DNA from: JARRKU01 sp963675565
GTDB taxonomy: Bacteria; Desulfobacterota; Desulfobacteria; Desulfobacterales; Desulfosarcinaceae
DNA length: 64,000 bases
Assembly (NCBI GenBank): GCA_963675565.2
Contig: CAXXYD010000004.1
Coordinates: 620,001-684,000 of the forward strand
Direction of reading: 5' to 3'
Shown: piece by piece, positions 24,360 to 33,633 of the stretch
Layout: every line of letters starts with the position of its first letter
How positions within the stretch are numbered: position 1 is the stretch's first letter
Notes under the pieces: generated by a model
Databases searched by the model: none
Told to the model about the DNA's origin: nothing
The model's input: the letters and a program-made list of their open reading frames with translations, nothing else
Position numbers and translations under genes: made by a program

Positions 24360-25670
24360 CTATTTCACCAATTCCAGGTCCTGAGCAAACGTCCACAAAG
24401 AGTTTGTTCGATACATATGCACGTAGGAATCATCGTGTCGTCCTCTTTCGGATCTACGATAGGCGGGGCGAATAACCACCGAACCGTCGTCAAAACGTTC
24501 GAACCAGGGGTTCTTGCCATTGGGAGGCTTGCTGCGCTGCACCTTGATGTGGTGGTCCAATAATAGGTTCACCCATTCTGCGGCATCGCACGTATCGCTG
24601 AATGTGTTGAAGCTATCTAAAAAGCGGTCCAATTGCCCATGGGATTCGAGGTGATCAGCCACCTCATTAAACATCGATGGAATTTTCTGGATGGCGCTGA
24701 CACATCCTTGTAAACCAGACAACTCACCAGGAGAGATACGACCGCGTTTATCCGTCATGGCAACCCGGCAATCATCAAAGGCATCTTGAAGCAACCGACA
24801 GAATATCTCATAGGACTCAATGGCCTTCAGCAGTCTTTTTGTCTCTTTTGTTGCCTCAGCATACAGCGCTTGATGAAAGGCCTTCTCAGACATGCTTTCA
24901 GTGAATGCCGCTTGACCATTGTCGGATACAAGGAACCGGAGCACCTCATTCCTGCTGGTCTCTTTGCCGGAAATGAGCATGCGCGTCATGATCGTACGCT
25001 CTTTGTCGGGTATTTTATTTGGAAAAAGGTGCTCTCCGAAAAAGGTCCAGCCCTGCCAAGTCGGGCTTCGATCCACATGGCCTTTCTGGATGGCATCTTT
25101 GATCGCACCTTGGATCTGGCTTCGAACAGCGCAACCGTTGCCATTATTGCCGCTTAAAAAGCCAGCCAATTGCTGTTCTTTCTCCCAAACGGAAAGCAGC
25201 TCATAACCATTGTCACCAAGAAGACCATCACGGACAATATCCAGGTTGTTGGCCAGCAATCGATAGACACCGTGGAAACCGAAAACTGATGCGGTTTTTA
25301 AATAGCGTGCTGCTGAAAGCTTTAATCCCTGCGAGACACAATCTCTGGTTTTGAGAATGCCTGGCAGCCCGTGCAGGCCATTGTCACCCCATTTACGATA
25401 AAGGCCTTCAACGGCATGCCACTCGTACACCATATACGGCTCACTTTGACCATCGGCCGCCAATAGGTCTTCCTCAAAATCACGGTTAATAGCCGCACCA
25501 ACCGCAATGGCAGTTAGAAAGCGCGGGTGGGACATCCGCTCCCGAATGCCAGGAACCAGCTTGATGGCTAAGTTGTCAGCAATGGCATATAAGCCCAACG
25601 GATCAAGCGCGCCTTCAGCACTTTTGACAGGATCGTAGTCGGTAAGGTTGGGAAGTTGGATGCCTATCAT
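24360..25670 (-). CDS. Uncharacterised 436-residue protein of the SNF2/PLD/Mrr module
   Basis: I do not recognise a named family. The start reads MIGIQLPNLTDYDPVKS, followed by DPLGLYAIADNLAIKLVPGIRERMSHPRFLTAIAVGAAI. It is mostly helical with tryptophans, has no membrane segment and no catalytic signature I can see. The opening pattern (a product of ~400 residues that 'sizes up' an input and lies before a PLD and a helicase gene) is a hallmark of accessory subunits in multi-gene defence systems. It starts 16 bases after the Mrr stop and ends 3 bases before the PLD start, so it belongs to the same operon. Its role may be as a sensor or a scaffold, but this is a guess. Confidence 0.75.
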   Translation of the reverse strand: MIGIQLPNLTDYDPVKSAEGALDPLGLYAIADNLAIKLVPGIRERMSHPRFLTAIAVGAAINRDFEEDLLAADGQSEPYMVYEWHAVEGLYRKWGDNGLHGLPGILKTRDCVSQGLKLSAARYLKTASVFGFHGVYRLLANNLDIVRDGLLGDNGYELLSVWEKEQQLAGFLSGNNGNGCAVRSQIQGAIKDAIQKGHVDRSPTWQGWTFFGEHLFPNKIPDKERTIMTRMLISGKETSRNEVLRFLVSDNGQAAFTESMSEKAFHQALYAEATKETKRLLKAIESYEIFCRLLQDAFDDCRVAMTDKRGRISPGELSGLQGCVSAIQKIPSMFNEVADHLESHGQLDRFLDSFNTFSDTCDAAEWVNLLLDHHIKVQRSKPPNGKNPWFERFDDGSVVIRPAYRRSERGRHDDSYVHMYRTNSLWTFAQDLELVK

Positions 25671-25685
25671 TTGATGTCCGTTTGG

Positions 25686-26594
25686 CTACGACAGGAAGTA
25701 GTCAGTGTCGATCTTTTTAATTTGGTATATAGTTACGGGATCTACCCCCACATTGTATTCAACCATCAGTTCAGCCAATCGCTCGCCGTCGATCAGAATG
25801 ATTTTGGCGTCCAGGCCCTTTACGTAATCTTCGGCTTCGCGCGAGAACCTTGACGTTGTGATGAAAATGCCTTTCTTGGCGGCTTGGCCAAGCAACGCCC
25901 CTGCAAATCTCTGGATCTCCGGGCGTCCTACAGTCGTTTTATCCCAGCGTTTGGCCTGAATATAGATGATATCCAACCCGAGTTTGTCCTCCTTTATGAT
26001 GCCATCGATGCCCTCGTCACCTGACCTGCCAAGTGCGGCGCCCGCTTCCCTGCGAGATCCACCGTAACCCATCTTAATGAGGACATCGATTACCAGACGT
26101 TCAAAAAACTCGGGCGAACAATTCCTAATTGCATCGAGAAGCTCGGCAGTCAGCGTCTCCTGCAAGTCTTTGTATGCGGATTCAAATAATTCTTCAGGGT
26201 TAATGTCACCATTTTCCTTGGGAGGTGTAGTACCGCCGTTTGGTGTTGTTTTGCGTGCCCTAAATTTCCTAAATTCTGGATACTGCTCGAGGAATTTGTT
26301 GTCGATCCGTTGCGGGTTCTTGCTTAGCACACCCTGTCCACGCTCGGTGATACGATATATGGCGCGGTTGGGTGTTTCAACCACTCCTGCTTTTTTCAGG
26401 TAGGTTGTTGCCCAGCCAACGCGATTATCAAAAATTGGTTGTATGCCGCTTGGTAATAGTTCTCTTCGTTCATCATCATTCAAATTGAATATATCGGCAA
26501 GACCTTCGATAATTTCCCTCAGGGTGTGCTCCTTGCCGTCGGCGACAGACTTCAATAGAGGCAGCATAATGGTTTGATAATCCGGAATGGCCAT
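25686..26594 (-). CDS. mrr: Mrr-type restriction endonuclease
   Basis: The N-terminal ~100 of 302 residues form a winged-helix (HTLREIIEGLADIFNLNDDE, GWATTYLKKAGVV, YRITERGQGVLS), as in Mrr. Residues ~150-290 are the Mrr catalytic domain: FFERLVIDVLIKMGYGG, then DEGIDGII near 193 and IQAKRW near 213. These supply the D...QxK version of the PD-(D/E)XK site. Mrr enzymes cut modified DNA. Here the gene follows hsdM by 45 bases with an AGGAAGGA ribosome site, so it may cut DNA lacking or carrying the mark made by that methylase. It opens the Mrr, 436-aa, PLD, SNF2 series. Confidence 0.88.
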   Translation of the reverse strand: MAIPDYQTIMLPLLKSVADGKEHTLREIIEGLADIFNLNDDERRELLPSGIQPIFDNRVGWATTYLKKAGVVETPNRAIYRITERGQGVLSKNPQRIDNKFLEQYPEFRKFRARKTTPNGGTTPPKENGDINPEELFESAYKDLQETLTAELLDAIRNCSPEFFERLVIDVLIKMGYGGSRREAGAALGRSGDEGIDGIIKEDKLGLDIIYIQAKRWDKTTVGRPEIQRFAGALLGQAAKKGIFITTSRFSREAEDYVKGLDAKIILIDGERLAELMVEYNVGVDPVTIYQIKKIDTDYFLS

Positions 26595-26638
26595 AATTGT
26601 CCTTCCTCAATTGCAGGATTAAGTGTTTGACGGGTAGA

Positions 26639-28117
26639 TCAATCACCGTTCAAGTCTCCTGCAATTTCTTTAAATTGCACCAAAGCGGCTTCAAGATCTT
26701 CGACGATCTCCTGGGCCAGGACATCAGGGTCGGGTAGGTTTTCCGAGTCTTCGAGGCTGTCGTCTTTCAGCCAGAACAGATCCAGGCTGGCCTTGTCGCG
26801 ATTGATAAGGGTTTCATAATCGTAGTCGCGCCAGCGGCCTTCTGGATTGTTTTCCGACCATGTGGGCAAACGCTCATGGCGGTTTTTGGGGTGATAGCAT
26901 TTCACGAACTCGTCCAGGTCGGCCCGCTTCAGGGGATTGGTCTTCAGGGTGAAATGCTTGTTGGTGCGAAGGTCATAAACCCACAATCGTTCCGTCCAAG
27001 TTTTTTCGGCTCCCGGCTTTTTATCGAAGAACAGGACGTTGGCTTTGACCCCTTGGGCATAGAAAAGGCCTGTCGGCAAGCGCAACAGCGTGTGAACGTC
27101 ACACTCCTTTAAGAGATTGCGGCGGATGGTTTCGCCGGCGCCGCCTTCAAAGAGGACGTTGTCAGGCACCACGATGGCGGCCCGACCGTTGACAGCCAGG
27201 ATGGATTTGACATGCTGGACAAAATTAAGCTGCTTATTGGAGGTCGTAAAAAATCCGTCCCGCTCGTAGGTCTCTTTTTCCTTGCTGGCCTTGCCATTCT
27301 CGCCGACGATGGTAGTGCTGCTTTTTTTCCCGAACGGCGGATTAGTCATAATGATATTGAATCGCGTGCCTGGGTCTGAGGCCAAGGCATCGGCAACGGT
27401 GAGGGGAACATCCTTGTCACTGCCGATGCCATGCAGCATCAGGTTCATGGCGCATAATCGGGCGGTGTTGTGAACCAGCTCCCAGCCTTTAAAGGTTTCT
27501 TCCTTTAGTTTACGCTTCTGGGCTGCACTCATGTTTTTATTCTTATCGATTATGTAATCATGGGCGGCCAAAATGAAGCCACCGGTACCACAGGCCGGGT
27601 CACAAATGGTTTCACCGGGCTTGGGGCTGACCACATCCACCATGGCCTTGATGAGCTCGCGGGGCGTGAAATATTGGCCGGCACCGGTTTTGGTGTCCTG
27701 AGCATTCTTTTCAAGCAGCCCCTCGTAGGCATCGCCTTTAACATCAGATCCCATCGAGGACCAGTTTTCCTTGTCGATCAGATCCACGATGACTCGCCTG
27801 AGCTTGGCCGGGTCCTGAAATTTGTTCTGGGATTTGCCGAAAATCAAACCCAACAGGTTCTGTTTTTTGGCCAGCTCCTCCAAGAGATGGCGGTAGTGCT
27901 CGAATAGCTTTTCCCCATCCTTTGCCAGGAGGCTTTGCCAGTTGTATTGTTTTGGAATGGAGCTTTTAAGGTTATACGGTGGTTTTGAGCGCTCATCGGC
28001 CATCTTTAGAAATAGCAAATAGGTGAGCTGCTCGACGTAGTCGCCATAGCTCATGCCATCGTCACGCAGGACGTTGCAGTAGTTCCATAGTTTTTGAACA
28101 ATATCCGATGGGCTCAT
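26639..28117 (-). CDS. hsdM: Type I restriction-modification methylase subunit HsdM
   Basis: This 492-residue N6-adenine methylase has the S-adenosylmethionine-binding motif DPACGTGGF near residue 172 and the catalytic NPPFGKK near 263. Its N-terminal helical domain (MSPSDIVQKLWNYCNVLRDDGMSYGDYVEQLTYLLFLKM) is typical of HsdM. It modifies both strands at the sequence chosen by HsdS and forms the M2S core of the complex. It lies after abiEii, with TAGGAG before its ATG, and before mrr. HsdS and HsdR are upstream, separated from it by an AbiE pair, an unusual break in the usual R-M-S order. The gene appears intact. Confidence 0.95.
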   Translation of the reverse strand: MSPSDIVQKLWNYCNVLRDDGMSYGDYVEQLTYLLFLKMADERSKPPYNLKSSIPKQYNWQSLLAKDGEKLFEHYRHLLEELAKKQNLLGLIFGKSQNKFQDPAKLRRVIVDLIDKENWSSMGSDVKGDAYEGLLEKNAQDTKTGAGQYFTPRELIKAMVDVVSPKPGETICDPACGTGGFILAAHDYIIDKNKNMSAAQKRKLKEETFKGWELVHNTARLCAMNLMLHGIGSDKDVPLTVADALASDPGTRFNIIMTNPPFGKKSSTTIVGENGKASKEKETYERDGFFTTSNKQLNFVQHVKSILAVNGRAAIVVPDNVLFEGGAGETIRRNLLKECDVHTLLRLPTGLFYAQGVKANVLFFDKKPGAEKTWTERLWVYDLRTNKHFTLKTNPLKRADLDEFVKCYHPKNRHERLPTWSENNPEGRWRDYDYETLINRDKASLDLFWLKDDSLEDSENLPDPDVLAQEIVEDLEAALVQFKEIAGDLNGD

Positions 28118-28125
28118 CGATGCTC

Positions 28126-29544
28126 CTAATACTTTGTGCCTACATGGTATCCGCTTCGCCCCGAACAGGGATATCCCTTTTTGTCTTTGTGGGGACTCAA
28201 TTTGGAGTTGTTGGTTTTACGGTTGAACTTTTTGCCGCAGATCGGACATTCGATCACATAAACAGGACCGAAGCTTTGTCTCCTCAACGATGGGCTCCGA
28301 TTTACCGTCCTGAAAGCAGAAATGCTGCCAGAGCTTCTTGTTAATCGAGGTGCAATGACAGGACCTGTAGGCGTCAGCTCAATGGCATGCTGAGGAATAA
28401 AAGGTGTTTGGGTAATCTCCGCGCCCTGGATTCGATCCACTCTGTAGGATCGCCACTCTTTTGATTCATGGCGCAAAGCATACAACAGGATATTGCCGGC
28501 CTGGGTACGGCGCAGAGAATAAGGTTCAATCACCCGGTATCGGTCCTTATAGCGAAGGTTGACGCAGAGGCGATTCGCGGCCGCAAAACGGATTCTCTCC
28601 AGCGGGGCGGCCAGGTGCCAAGCGTCGGCCATGGCCGGTGGCCGCCAGGTCTCATCCACCGCTATCCTGCCGGTGGGTATGGCGGTTTGTACAGATTTTA
28701 CTGTTTCGCCACGCAGCCATGCCAGCACTTCGGGAAGGGCCTTCCAGAACCCATCGAATGGAGGAAGCGCCGGGAGCTGGTGGGCCAGCATATGTTCCCA
28801 CTCCGCTTCCAGCTCGGCAAGGGCCGTCCGGTCCTGAAAGGTCTCCATCGTGGGCGTCGGTATCTCCTTAAAGGCGCATTTTCGTTCCAGGGTGCTCAGG
28901 ATGAGCGCTTGATTCGGTGCAAGATCGTCATGGCGATACAAATGCACCACATCGTAAAGGTCTCTCGGGCGTTGCCGCTCCACCAGTGCCCTGATCTTTT
29001 CGGCAAATACCTCCTCAAAGCAATAGCTGGTGATGTGGATGCCTCCTTCCGGGCCGTCGGAATAGGGATGATGCACCTCCCGGACAACCGGATCAAGGGC
29101 CAGGATCTCATCCGTCGTCAAGTCAAGCTTGATGCGGGGCAGATCTCCCCGGGGCTGTAAAGGGCCACGATAGCCGATCCGGCCTTGGGCCGAAACCCCG
29201 CCGCGATGGTTCTGATAGACATCAAAACGGATTAACTCCAGGGGGATCTCGATGCCCGTGGCATCATACACCCACCCGGCAATCTCCTTGAAAGCGGCGA
29301 TCAAGGCGGACTGGTCCAACCCGTCATTGGCAGGAACCGTAAAATCCAGATCTTCGGAAAACCGATAGGTTTCAAAGAAACACTTTTTCAAGCAGGTGCC
29401 GCCCTTGAACGCCCATCTCTTACCGATGGTCGGATGTTGAAAAATCCCGGCCAATACCCAACCCAGCACATAATCCTTCTCCACCACATGGGCGGCAAGG
29501 CCGAACTCCCTGGAAAAATCCATTATTTCCAATCGGTCGATCAC
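28126..29544 (-). CDS. abiEii: AbiEii-type nucleotidyltransferase toxin with added WYL-like and zinc-finger parts
   Basis: The N-terminal ~270 residues are an AbiEii toxin: FKGGTCLKKCFF near 47, RFSEDLDFTV near 63 (the metal-binding DxD), EVFAEKIRALVERQRPRDLYDVVHLY. AbiEii toxins are thought to attach nucleotides to targets. Unusually, residues ~320-375 look like a WYL-type beta sheet (RVIEPYSLRRTQAGNILLYALRHES, WRSYRVDRI) and the last ~40 hold a metal motif CPICGKKF ... HKDKKGYPCSGRSG. Typical AbiEii proteins end near 300 residues. The extension could sense a ligand or nucleic acid. A GTG start follows the abiEi stop by 3 bases, so it is coupled to its antitoxin. Confidence 0.85.
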   Translation of the reverse strand: MIDRLEIMDFSREFGLAAHVVEKDYVLGWVLAGIFQHPTIGKRWAFKGGTCLKKCFFETYRFSEDLDFTVPANDGLDQSALIAAFKEIAGWVYDATGIEIPLELIRFDVYQNHRGGVSAQGRIGYRGPLQPRGDLPRIKLDLTTDEILALDPVVREVHHPYSDGPEGGIHITSYCFEEVFAEKIRALVERQRPRDLYDVVHLYRHDDLAPNQALILSTLERKCAFKEIPTPTMETFQDRTALAELEAEWEHMLAHQLPALPPFDGFWKALPEVLAWLRGETVKSVQTAIPTGRIAVDETWRPPAMADAWHLAAPLERIRFAAANRLCVNLRYKDRYRVIEPYSLRRTQAGNILLYALRHESKEWRSYRVDRIQGAEITQTPFIPQHAIELTPTGPVIAPRLTRSSGSISAFRTVNRSPSLRRQSFGPVYVIECPICGKKFNRKTNNSKLSPHKDKKGYPCSGRSGYHVGTKY

Positions 29545-29547
29545 CTG

Positions 29548-30363
29548 CTAACCTACCCTTCCCCTTTCCGCCATTGCCTCAGGCACCCACAAACGCCAAC
29601 GGGTGACCAACTTGTCATTCTTTAACTTGGGATCAAGCTTGGCATTGCCGGTCGTCAGATTCTTCCGGCATTGTTCCATGGCCACGTTTTCATCCGGTGC
29701 CAAAGTTTCCAATAGATACCCTAACCGTTTGAAAACCGCACCATTGCCCAAGCGCTCGGCGTAGTCGATGAGCTGATCGAGCTCCCTGTTCTCCGAACGC
29801 AAATAAGTGGCCAGCATATCGCAGACCGGCCGGATGCCGCCGCCCAGGGCCGGATCATTGAGCAAATCCACTAAGGTCCGTGCGGCATCGGACACCTGAA
29901 CCTTGGCCTGGCCGCGCCACACCGGTTTGAGGCCGAACAGGGCCTTTTCCGACACGGTTTTCAGCCAAAAGGGCGTTCCTTTTATGGCAGGCCGCCGATC
30001 CCGCGGCTTCTGAGTGGTCATGACCACAACGGTATTGAAAATCTGCTCGGTGAGGTCCAGATACTCGGCCGCGCTCCAACCGCCGATATAGCAGGGGGCG
30101 AATAACCGCCCGGCCACCAGCCAGGGATCTTCCAGGGGCATATCCGCTGTCCTGGATTCCAGGGGCACCGGTACATAAAATCCTCGCCGCACGCGCGCCA
30201 TCCATCCGTTTTTGGCCCACCGGGCCAGCATCTTGGCCGCATCGGTGGTGTCCATCCCCAAAACCGCAGCCGCCTCGGATACTGAAATGGTGCCCTTGGC
30301 AGCCCGCAGTATGGCGGCCATGCGTTCACGATCTGTTTTTCCAAGTCCGGCGAGGCTGCTCAT
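29548..30363 (-). CDS. abiEi: AbiEi-family antitoxin
   Basis: The N-terminal winged helix of this 271-residue protein (RERMAAILRAAKGTISVSEAAAVLGMDTTDAAKMLARWAKNGWMARVRRGFYV) is the AbiEi antitoxin signature. It is followed by the antitoxin C-terminal domain with YIGGWSAAEYLDLTEQIFNTVVVMT. AbiEi represses its operon by binding inverted repeats in its promoter and opposes the toxin. It lies directly upstream of abiEii. No strong ribosome site precedes ATG 30363, and about 145 bases separate it from hsdS. The pair is inserted between hsdS and hsdM, so the restriction operon carries its own addiction module. Confidence 0.88.
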   Translation of the reverse strand: MSSLAGLGKTDRERMAAILRAAKGTISVSEAAAVLGMDTTDAAKMLARWAKNGWMARVRRGFYVPVPLESRTADMPLEDPWLVAGRLFAPCYIGGWSAAEYLDLTEQIFNTVVVMTTQKPRDRRPAIKGTPFWLKTVSEKALFGLKPVWRGQAKVQVSDAARTLVDLLNDPALGGGIRPVCDMLATYLRSENRELDQLIDYAERLGNGAVFKRLGYLLETLAPDENVAMEQCRKNLTTGNAKLDPKLKNDKLVTRWRLWVPEAMAERGRVG

Positions 30364-30507
30364 AGTATATTCAATACGCGATTGTTCATCTTATGGGTGA
30401 ATAACTGTACCTACAATATAGTAGGTGTCGTGTCAAAGTATAAAATGTATGCAGATATTCAACGTATCGGCGAATGATATCGCCCAAACTATAGTTTCAA
30501 CGAAAAT

Positions 30508-31998
30508 TTAGCGCTTGGCACCGTAATCGGATGTCGTTTCGGCGGCCATGGGAAGCTCGTCCACGCTGTTACTGTCGTACGCCGGGAGTGGTGGGATCAG
30601 TCTGCCGGAAAAGGCTTTTTTCAGGATGGATTGGCGGAGGCGGTCGGCACGACTCATTTCTGTCTCGAGGATGCTTTCAACCTTCTTAATGACAGAAAAA
30701 ATACTTTCCAAAGTATGCACAATTATCTTTTGCTCATTCTTGGAGCAAATTGGCATTATCAATGACTGCAATTCAAAAGCATTGATATTATTGACGCCAC
30801 TTGTCGATTTTGCCTTAAATTCTATTTGTTTGCGAACAAGTAGCGATTCAAAGCAATACAACAGATATTTGCTACAGATTATTTTCTCAAAAGGTCTCAA
30901 TCTTATCAAATACCCAGCATACAGGTAGCTTTCTTCCTTTTTTGTTACTAAGGCGCATCTTCCAACTATAGAGATACTGCCGTTAGAACGAATAGTCAGA
31001 AGATCTCCTTCTTTTAACTCATAATCTTTGTATTCCTTTTGATTAAAATCAGAAAATTTTAGATCAGACACATCAATAGCACCATCAATAATATTCGGTA
31101 TCCTTAAAACACCAATACCGTCATCTTCATAGGTGCATTTTTTAGAGGTTCCATATTTTGGATCTTCGATTAAGGCTCCTAACCGCACGTAAGTCCAAGA
31201 ATGAGATAGTGCTGGTAATGAAACAAGCTCATCTGTTGTAATTTTTGGGAGCTCTTTATATTTTTTCTTCCATTTATCATCCTTCGGCACCTTACCCTTA
31301 GCCTTCATTTTGGCAAGCTCATTCTCTTCCCATTTCTTACGACGCTCTCTGAGGATGCGTTCGAGGAGCTGGCTTGCGGGTTCCACATCGGGATGCTCGG
31401 CACGCCATTGTTCGGTCAGTTTGCCTTCCACGGCGGATTTGAGGACCGAGGCTTTATAGCGTTTCAGATTGGCCTTGACGCGTTGGAGGTTTTCCACCGC
31501 CTCATCCAGACGGGAAAATTGTTTTTCGATTTCTGCGACTATTCGTATTTGTTGTTTTTTAGATGCTAACGGTAAATAGAATTTCTTTAAAAACTGATAG
31601 TGACGAGAGTAGCCACGACTTGGAATCTGAAGAGATTTCAGCAAATAGAAAAAGAACTTCGGGACATAGGCCTGCTGCGGTTTAAGTATCTTTATCCCTT
31701 CTGCCCCTACGGCGAAAGATTTATCCACGAATTTTATGGAGCGTGTGTGATCGCCGAAAAGAATTACAGGTAACTCGCCATCAAACACCATATCTTCATC
31801 ATCTGTGTAGCCGCCAATAAGATCCTGTCCTTGGTCGATTACCGGGAATTTCCCATCTGTTAGGTAATCGCGTTGTTTGATTCGTTTACCTTGATCCGAG
31901 ATTACACTTGCTGCTTTGCTAAATGACAAAATTTCCCAGCCTTCTGGGACACTCGGCATTTCAGGCTCAAAAATTGTTTTAATGCTTTTTTTAATCAT
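30508..31998 (-). CDS. hsdS: Type I restriction specificity subunit HsdS
   Basis: This 496-residue product has two target-recognition domains. The first spans about residues 15-160 (SFSKAASVISDQGKRI, IDQGQDLIGGYTDDEDMVFDGELPVILFGDHTRS). A helical spacer follows (IVAEIEKQFSRLDEAVENLQRVKANLKRYKASVLKSAVEGKLTEQWRAEHP). The second (YVRLGALIEDPKYGTSKKC, LTIRSNGSISIVGRCAL) closes with a repeated spacer. Each domain reads one half of the split target site. The long first spacer fits the class where coiled coils bind HsdM. The specificity cannot be predicted. It lies between the DUF4143 ATPase and the AbiE pair. Confidence 0.93.
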   Translation of the reverse strand: MIKKSIKTIFEPEMPSVPEGWEILSFSKAASVISDQGKRIKQRDYLTDGKFPVIDQGQDLIGGYTDDEDMVFDGELPVILFGDHTRSIKFVDKSFAVGAEGIKILKPQQAYVPKFFFYLLKSLQIPSRGYSRHYQFLKKFYLPLASKKQQIRIVAEIEKQFSRLDEAVENLQRVKANLKRYKASVLKSAVEGKLTEQWRAEHPDVEPASQLLERILRERRKKWEENELAKMKAKGKVPKDDKWKKKYKELPKITTDELVSLPALSHSWTYVRLGALIEDPKYGTSKKCTYEDDGIGVLRIPNIIDGAIDVSDLKFSDFNQKEYKDYELKEGDLLTIRSNGSISIVGRCALVTKKEESYLYAGYLIRLRPFEKIICSKYLLYCFESLLVRKQIEFKAKSTSGVNNINAFELQSLIMPICSKNEQKIIVHTLESIFSVIKKVESILETEMSRADRLRQSILKKAFSGRLIPPLPAYDSNSVDELPMAAETTSDYGAKR

Positions 31999-32057
31999 GC
32001 AAAAAAACGCTCATTCAAATAATCAACAATTAAATTCAAATTGTACTCAAATAATAT

Positions 32058-33512
32058 TTATCCCCACAACAACCGCGCAGACTGCCCCAACAAATAACAC
32101 AGAATATACGCCGGAATCTTCAAAAACGTCGTATCCATCCCATCCAATCGGGTAACTGCAAAATCCACCTCCCGCTGGGTCACCAGATACCCCTGCTTCG
32201 GGTTCTCGGAAGCGCAATAAATCCCAAGACCGCTTTTGGCATCCAACTGCGGGTTGGCCCGGTACTTGACTTCAAAGGGCAACACATAAGCCGGGCTGCG
32301 CACGATGATGTCCACCTCCTTTTGGGTGGCGGCATCGCGCCAGTAAACGATCTCCGGCGTGTCCCGATAATAGTAGGCGAACAGGTGGCGCAGCACGGTG
32401 GTCTCCACGATAGTGCCCATCTCCTCGGGGTTGGTGTAGATCTCCTCGCCTTTGAGGAGCACGGCGTTGCGCAGGGCCGCATCCACCAGGTAGTATTTAT
32501 TGCGGGCCTTGAGCACGCGCTTGCCGCTCAGGCCCGATGGCGGCAGGCGATAGATGAGATTGGCCTGTTCCAGCAGGGCCAGGTGATTAGCCACCGTGGT
32601 GGTCGTGGTGCCCAGGTCCCGGGCGCAGGTTTGGTGCGCCAGGATGCCGCCGGTATGCAGGCACAGGTAGATGAAGAGCTTTTCCAGCTCATTGATGTTT
32701 CTGACCCCGAAAAGGGCCGTCATGTCCCGCTTGAGCACCCTCTCCACCACGTCCTCGCGCAGCAGCCGCTGGCACAGGTCGATGTTTTCCTGGTTGGCGG
32801 TTTCGGGAAAGCCGCCCACCAGCAGATAGCGTTGGAAAAGGGGCTGCAGGGGTCGCATTTGACCGGCCAGGGCGGATTGATCGCCGGGTGAAAAGGAGAA
32901 AATCCTGCTGACCCGCAGGTCCGGGGCAATCCCTTCGGGTTGCTGGTTGCGCATGCTGACGAATTCAAAAAAAGAGAGGGTAGGAATGGGCACGGTGATC
33001 CAGCGGCCCACGCCGCTTTCGGCCAGGCGGTCTCGATGGACCACGGAGGCGGAACCGGTGGCCAGAATGCGATACTGGGGCTTGTGGTCGATGAGCAGCT
33101 TGATTTCGGTTTCCCACTGGGGGGCATACTGGATCTCATCGAGCAGCAGGGTGGCCGGCCGGCCGTCGGGATGGGCGCTCTCATGAAAGAGCGACAGGAT
33201 CTCCCTGAGGGACAACAATTTAAGAAGGGGATGATCCAGGCTCAGGTAAAGGATGCTTTTGGGATCGTCTCCCTTTGACACCAGCGCTTGGGCCATCTGC
33301 TGCAGCACGGTGGTTTTGCCCACCCGACGCGGCCCGGACAGAAGCACGGCCCTGCGCAGGCTGGTGTCTTCCAGGTAGCGGCGGCAGGCGTCAAAGGCCA
33401 GGCGCCGATACGGCGGGAGGGAACACGTGCGCTCGCCCCACCAGGGGTTGAACCCGGTGAGCACGTTGATGATCTCGCTGCGATCTAAAAAATCCTTCAA
33501 AGAAAGCCTCAA
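32058..33512 (-). CDS. AAA-type ATPase with DUF4143 C-terminal domain
   Basis: Residues ~55-190 of this 484-residue ATPase hold Walker A LLSGPRRVGKTTVLQQ near 59-67, Walker B TLLLDEIQYAPQWE near 122 and LATGSAS near 152. The C-terminal half matches DUF4143 (YRLPPSGLSGKRVLKARNKYYLVDAALRNAVL, EIVYWRDAATQKEVDIIV, EVKYR with an endonuclease-like E-x-K). Such proteins are widespread, often mobile or in defence neighbourhoods, with no settled function. A TTG is the apparent start; AT-rich DNA upstream probably holds a promoter. It is wedged between hsdR and hsdS, so it is either a passenger or an added regulator of the restriction system. Confidence 0.82.
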   Translation of the reverse strand: MRLSLKDFLDRSEIINVLTGFNPWWGERTCSLPPYRRLAFDACRRYLEDTSLRRAVLLSGPRRVGKTTVLQQMAQALVSKGDDPKSILYLSLDHPLLKLLSLREILSLFHESAHPDGRPATLLLDEIQYAPQWETEIKLLIDHKPQYRILATGSASVVHRDRLAESGVGRWITVPIPTLSFFEFVSMRNQQPEGIAPDLRVSRIFSFSPGDQSALAGQMRPLQPLFQRYLLVGGFPETANQENIDLCQRLLREDVVERVLKRDMTALFGVRNINELEKLFIYLCLHTGGILAHQTCARDLGTTTTTVANHLALLEQANLIYRLPPSGLSGKRVLKARNKYYLVDAALRNAVLLKGEEIYTNPEEMGTIVETTVLRHLFAYYYRDTPEIVYWRDAATQKEVDIIVRSPAYVLPFEVKYRANPQLDAKSGLGIYCASENPKQGYLVTQREVDFAVTRLDGMDTTFLKIPAYILCYLLGQSARLLWG

Positions 33513-33633
33513 AAGCTATTTTTTATAAATTTATGCATACCATACTATATATTTATAGATAGCGAAATCATATTTTGATGATTAATGTGCTTTTTCCGAG
33601 AAACCGGAAACTGGCTTGCCTCGGCTACCTATC

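Noticed and set aside
24357..24396. Longer start for the PLD gene at 24396
   Set aside because: It would overlap the upstream coding end by 37 bases; the ATG at 24357, 2 bases after that stop, is the natural start.
19502..26594. Calling the SNF2/PLD/Mrr group DISARM or Dpd
   Set aside because: DISARM needs DrmA and DrmB-type genes and Dpd needs its preQ0-transferase gene; neither is next to this group.
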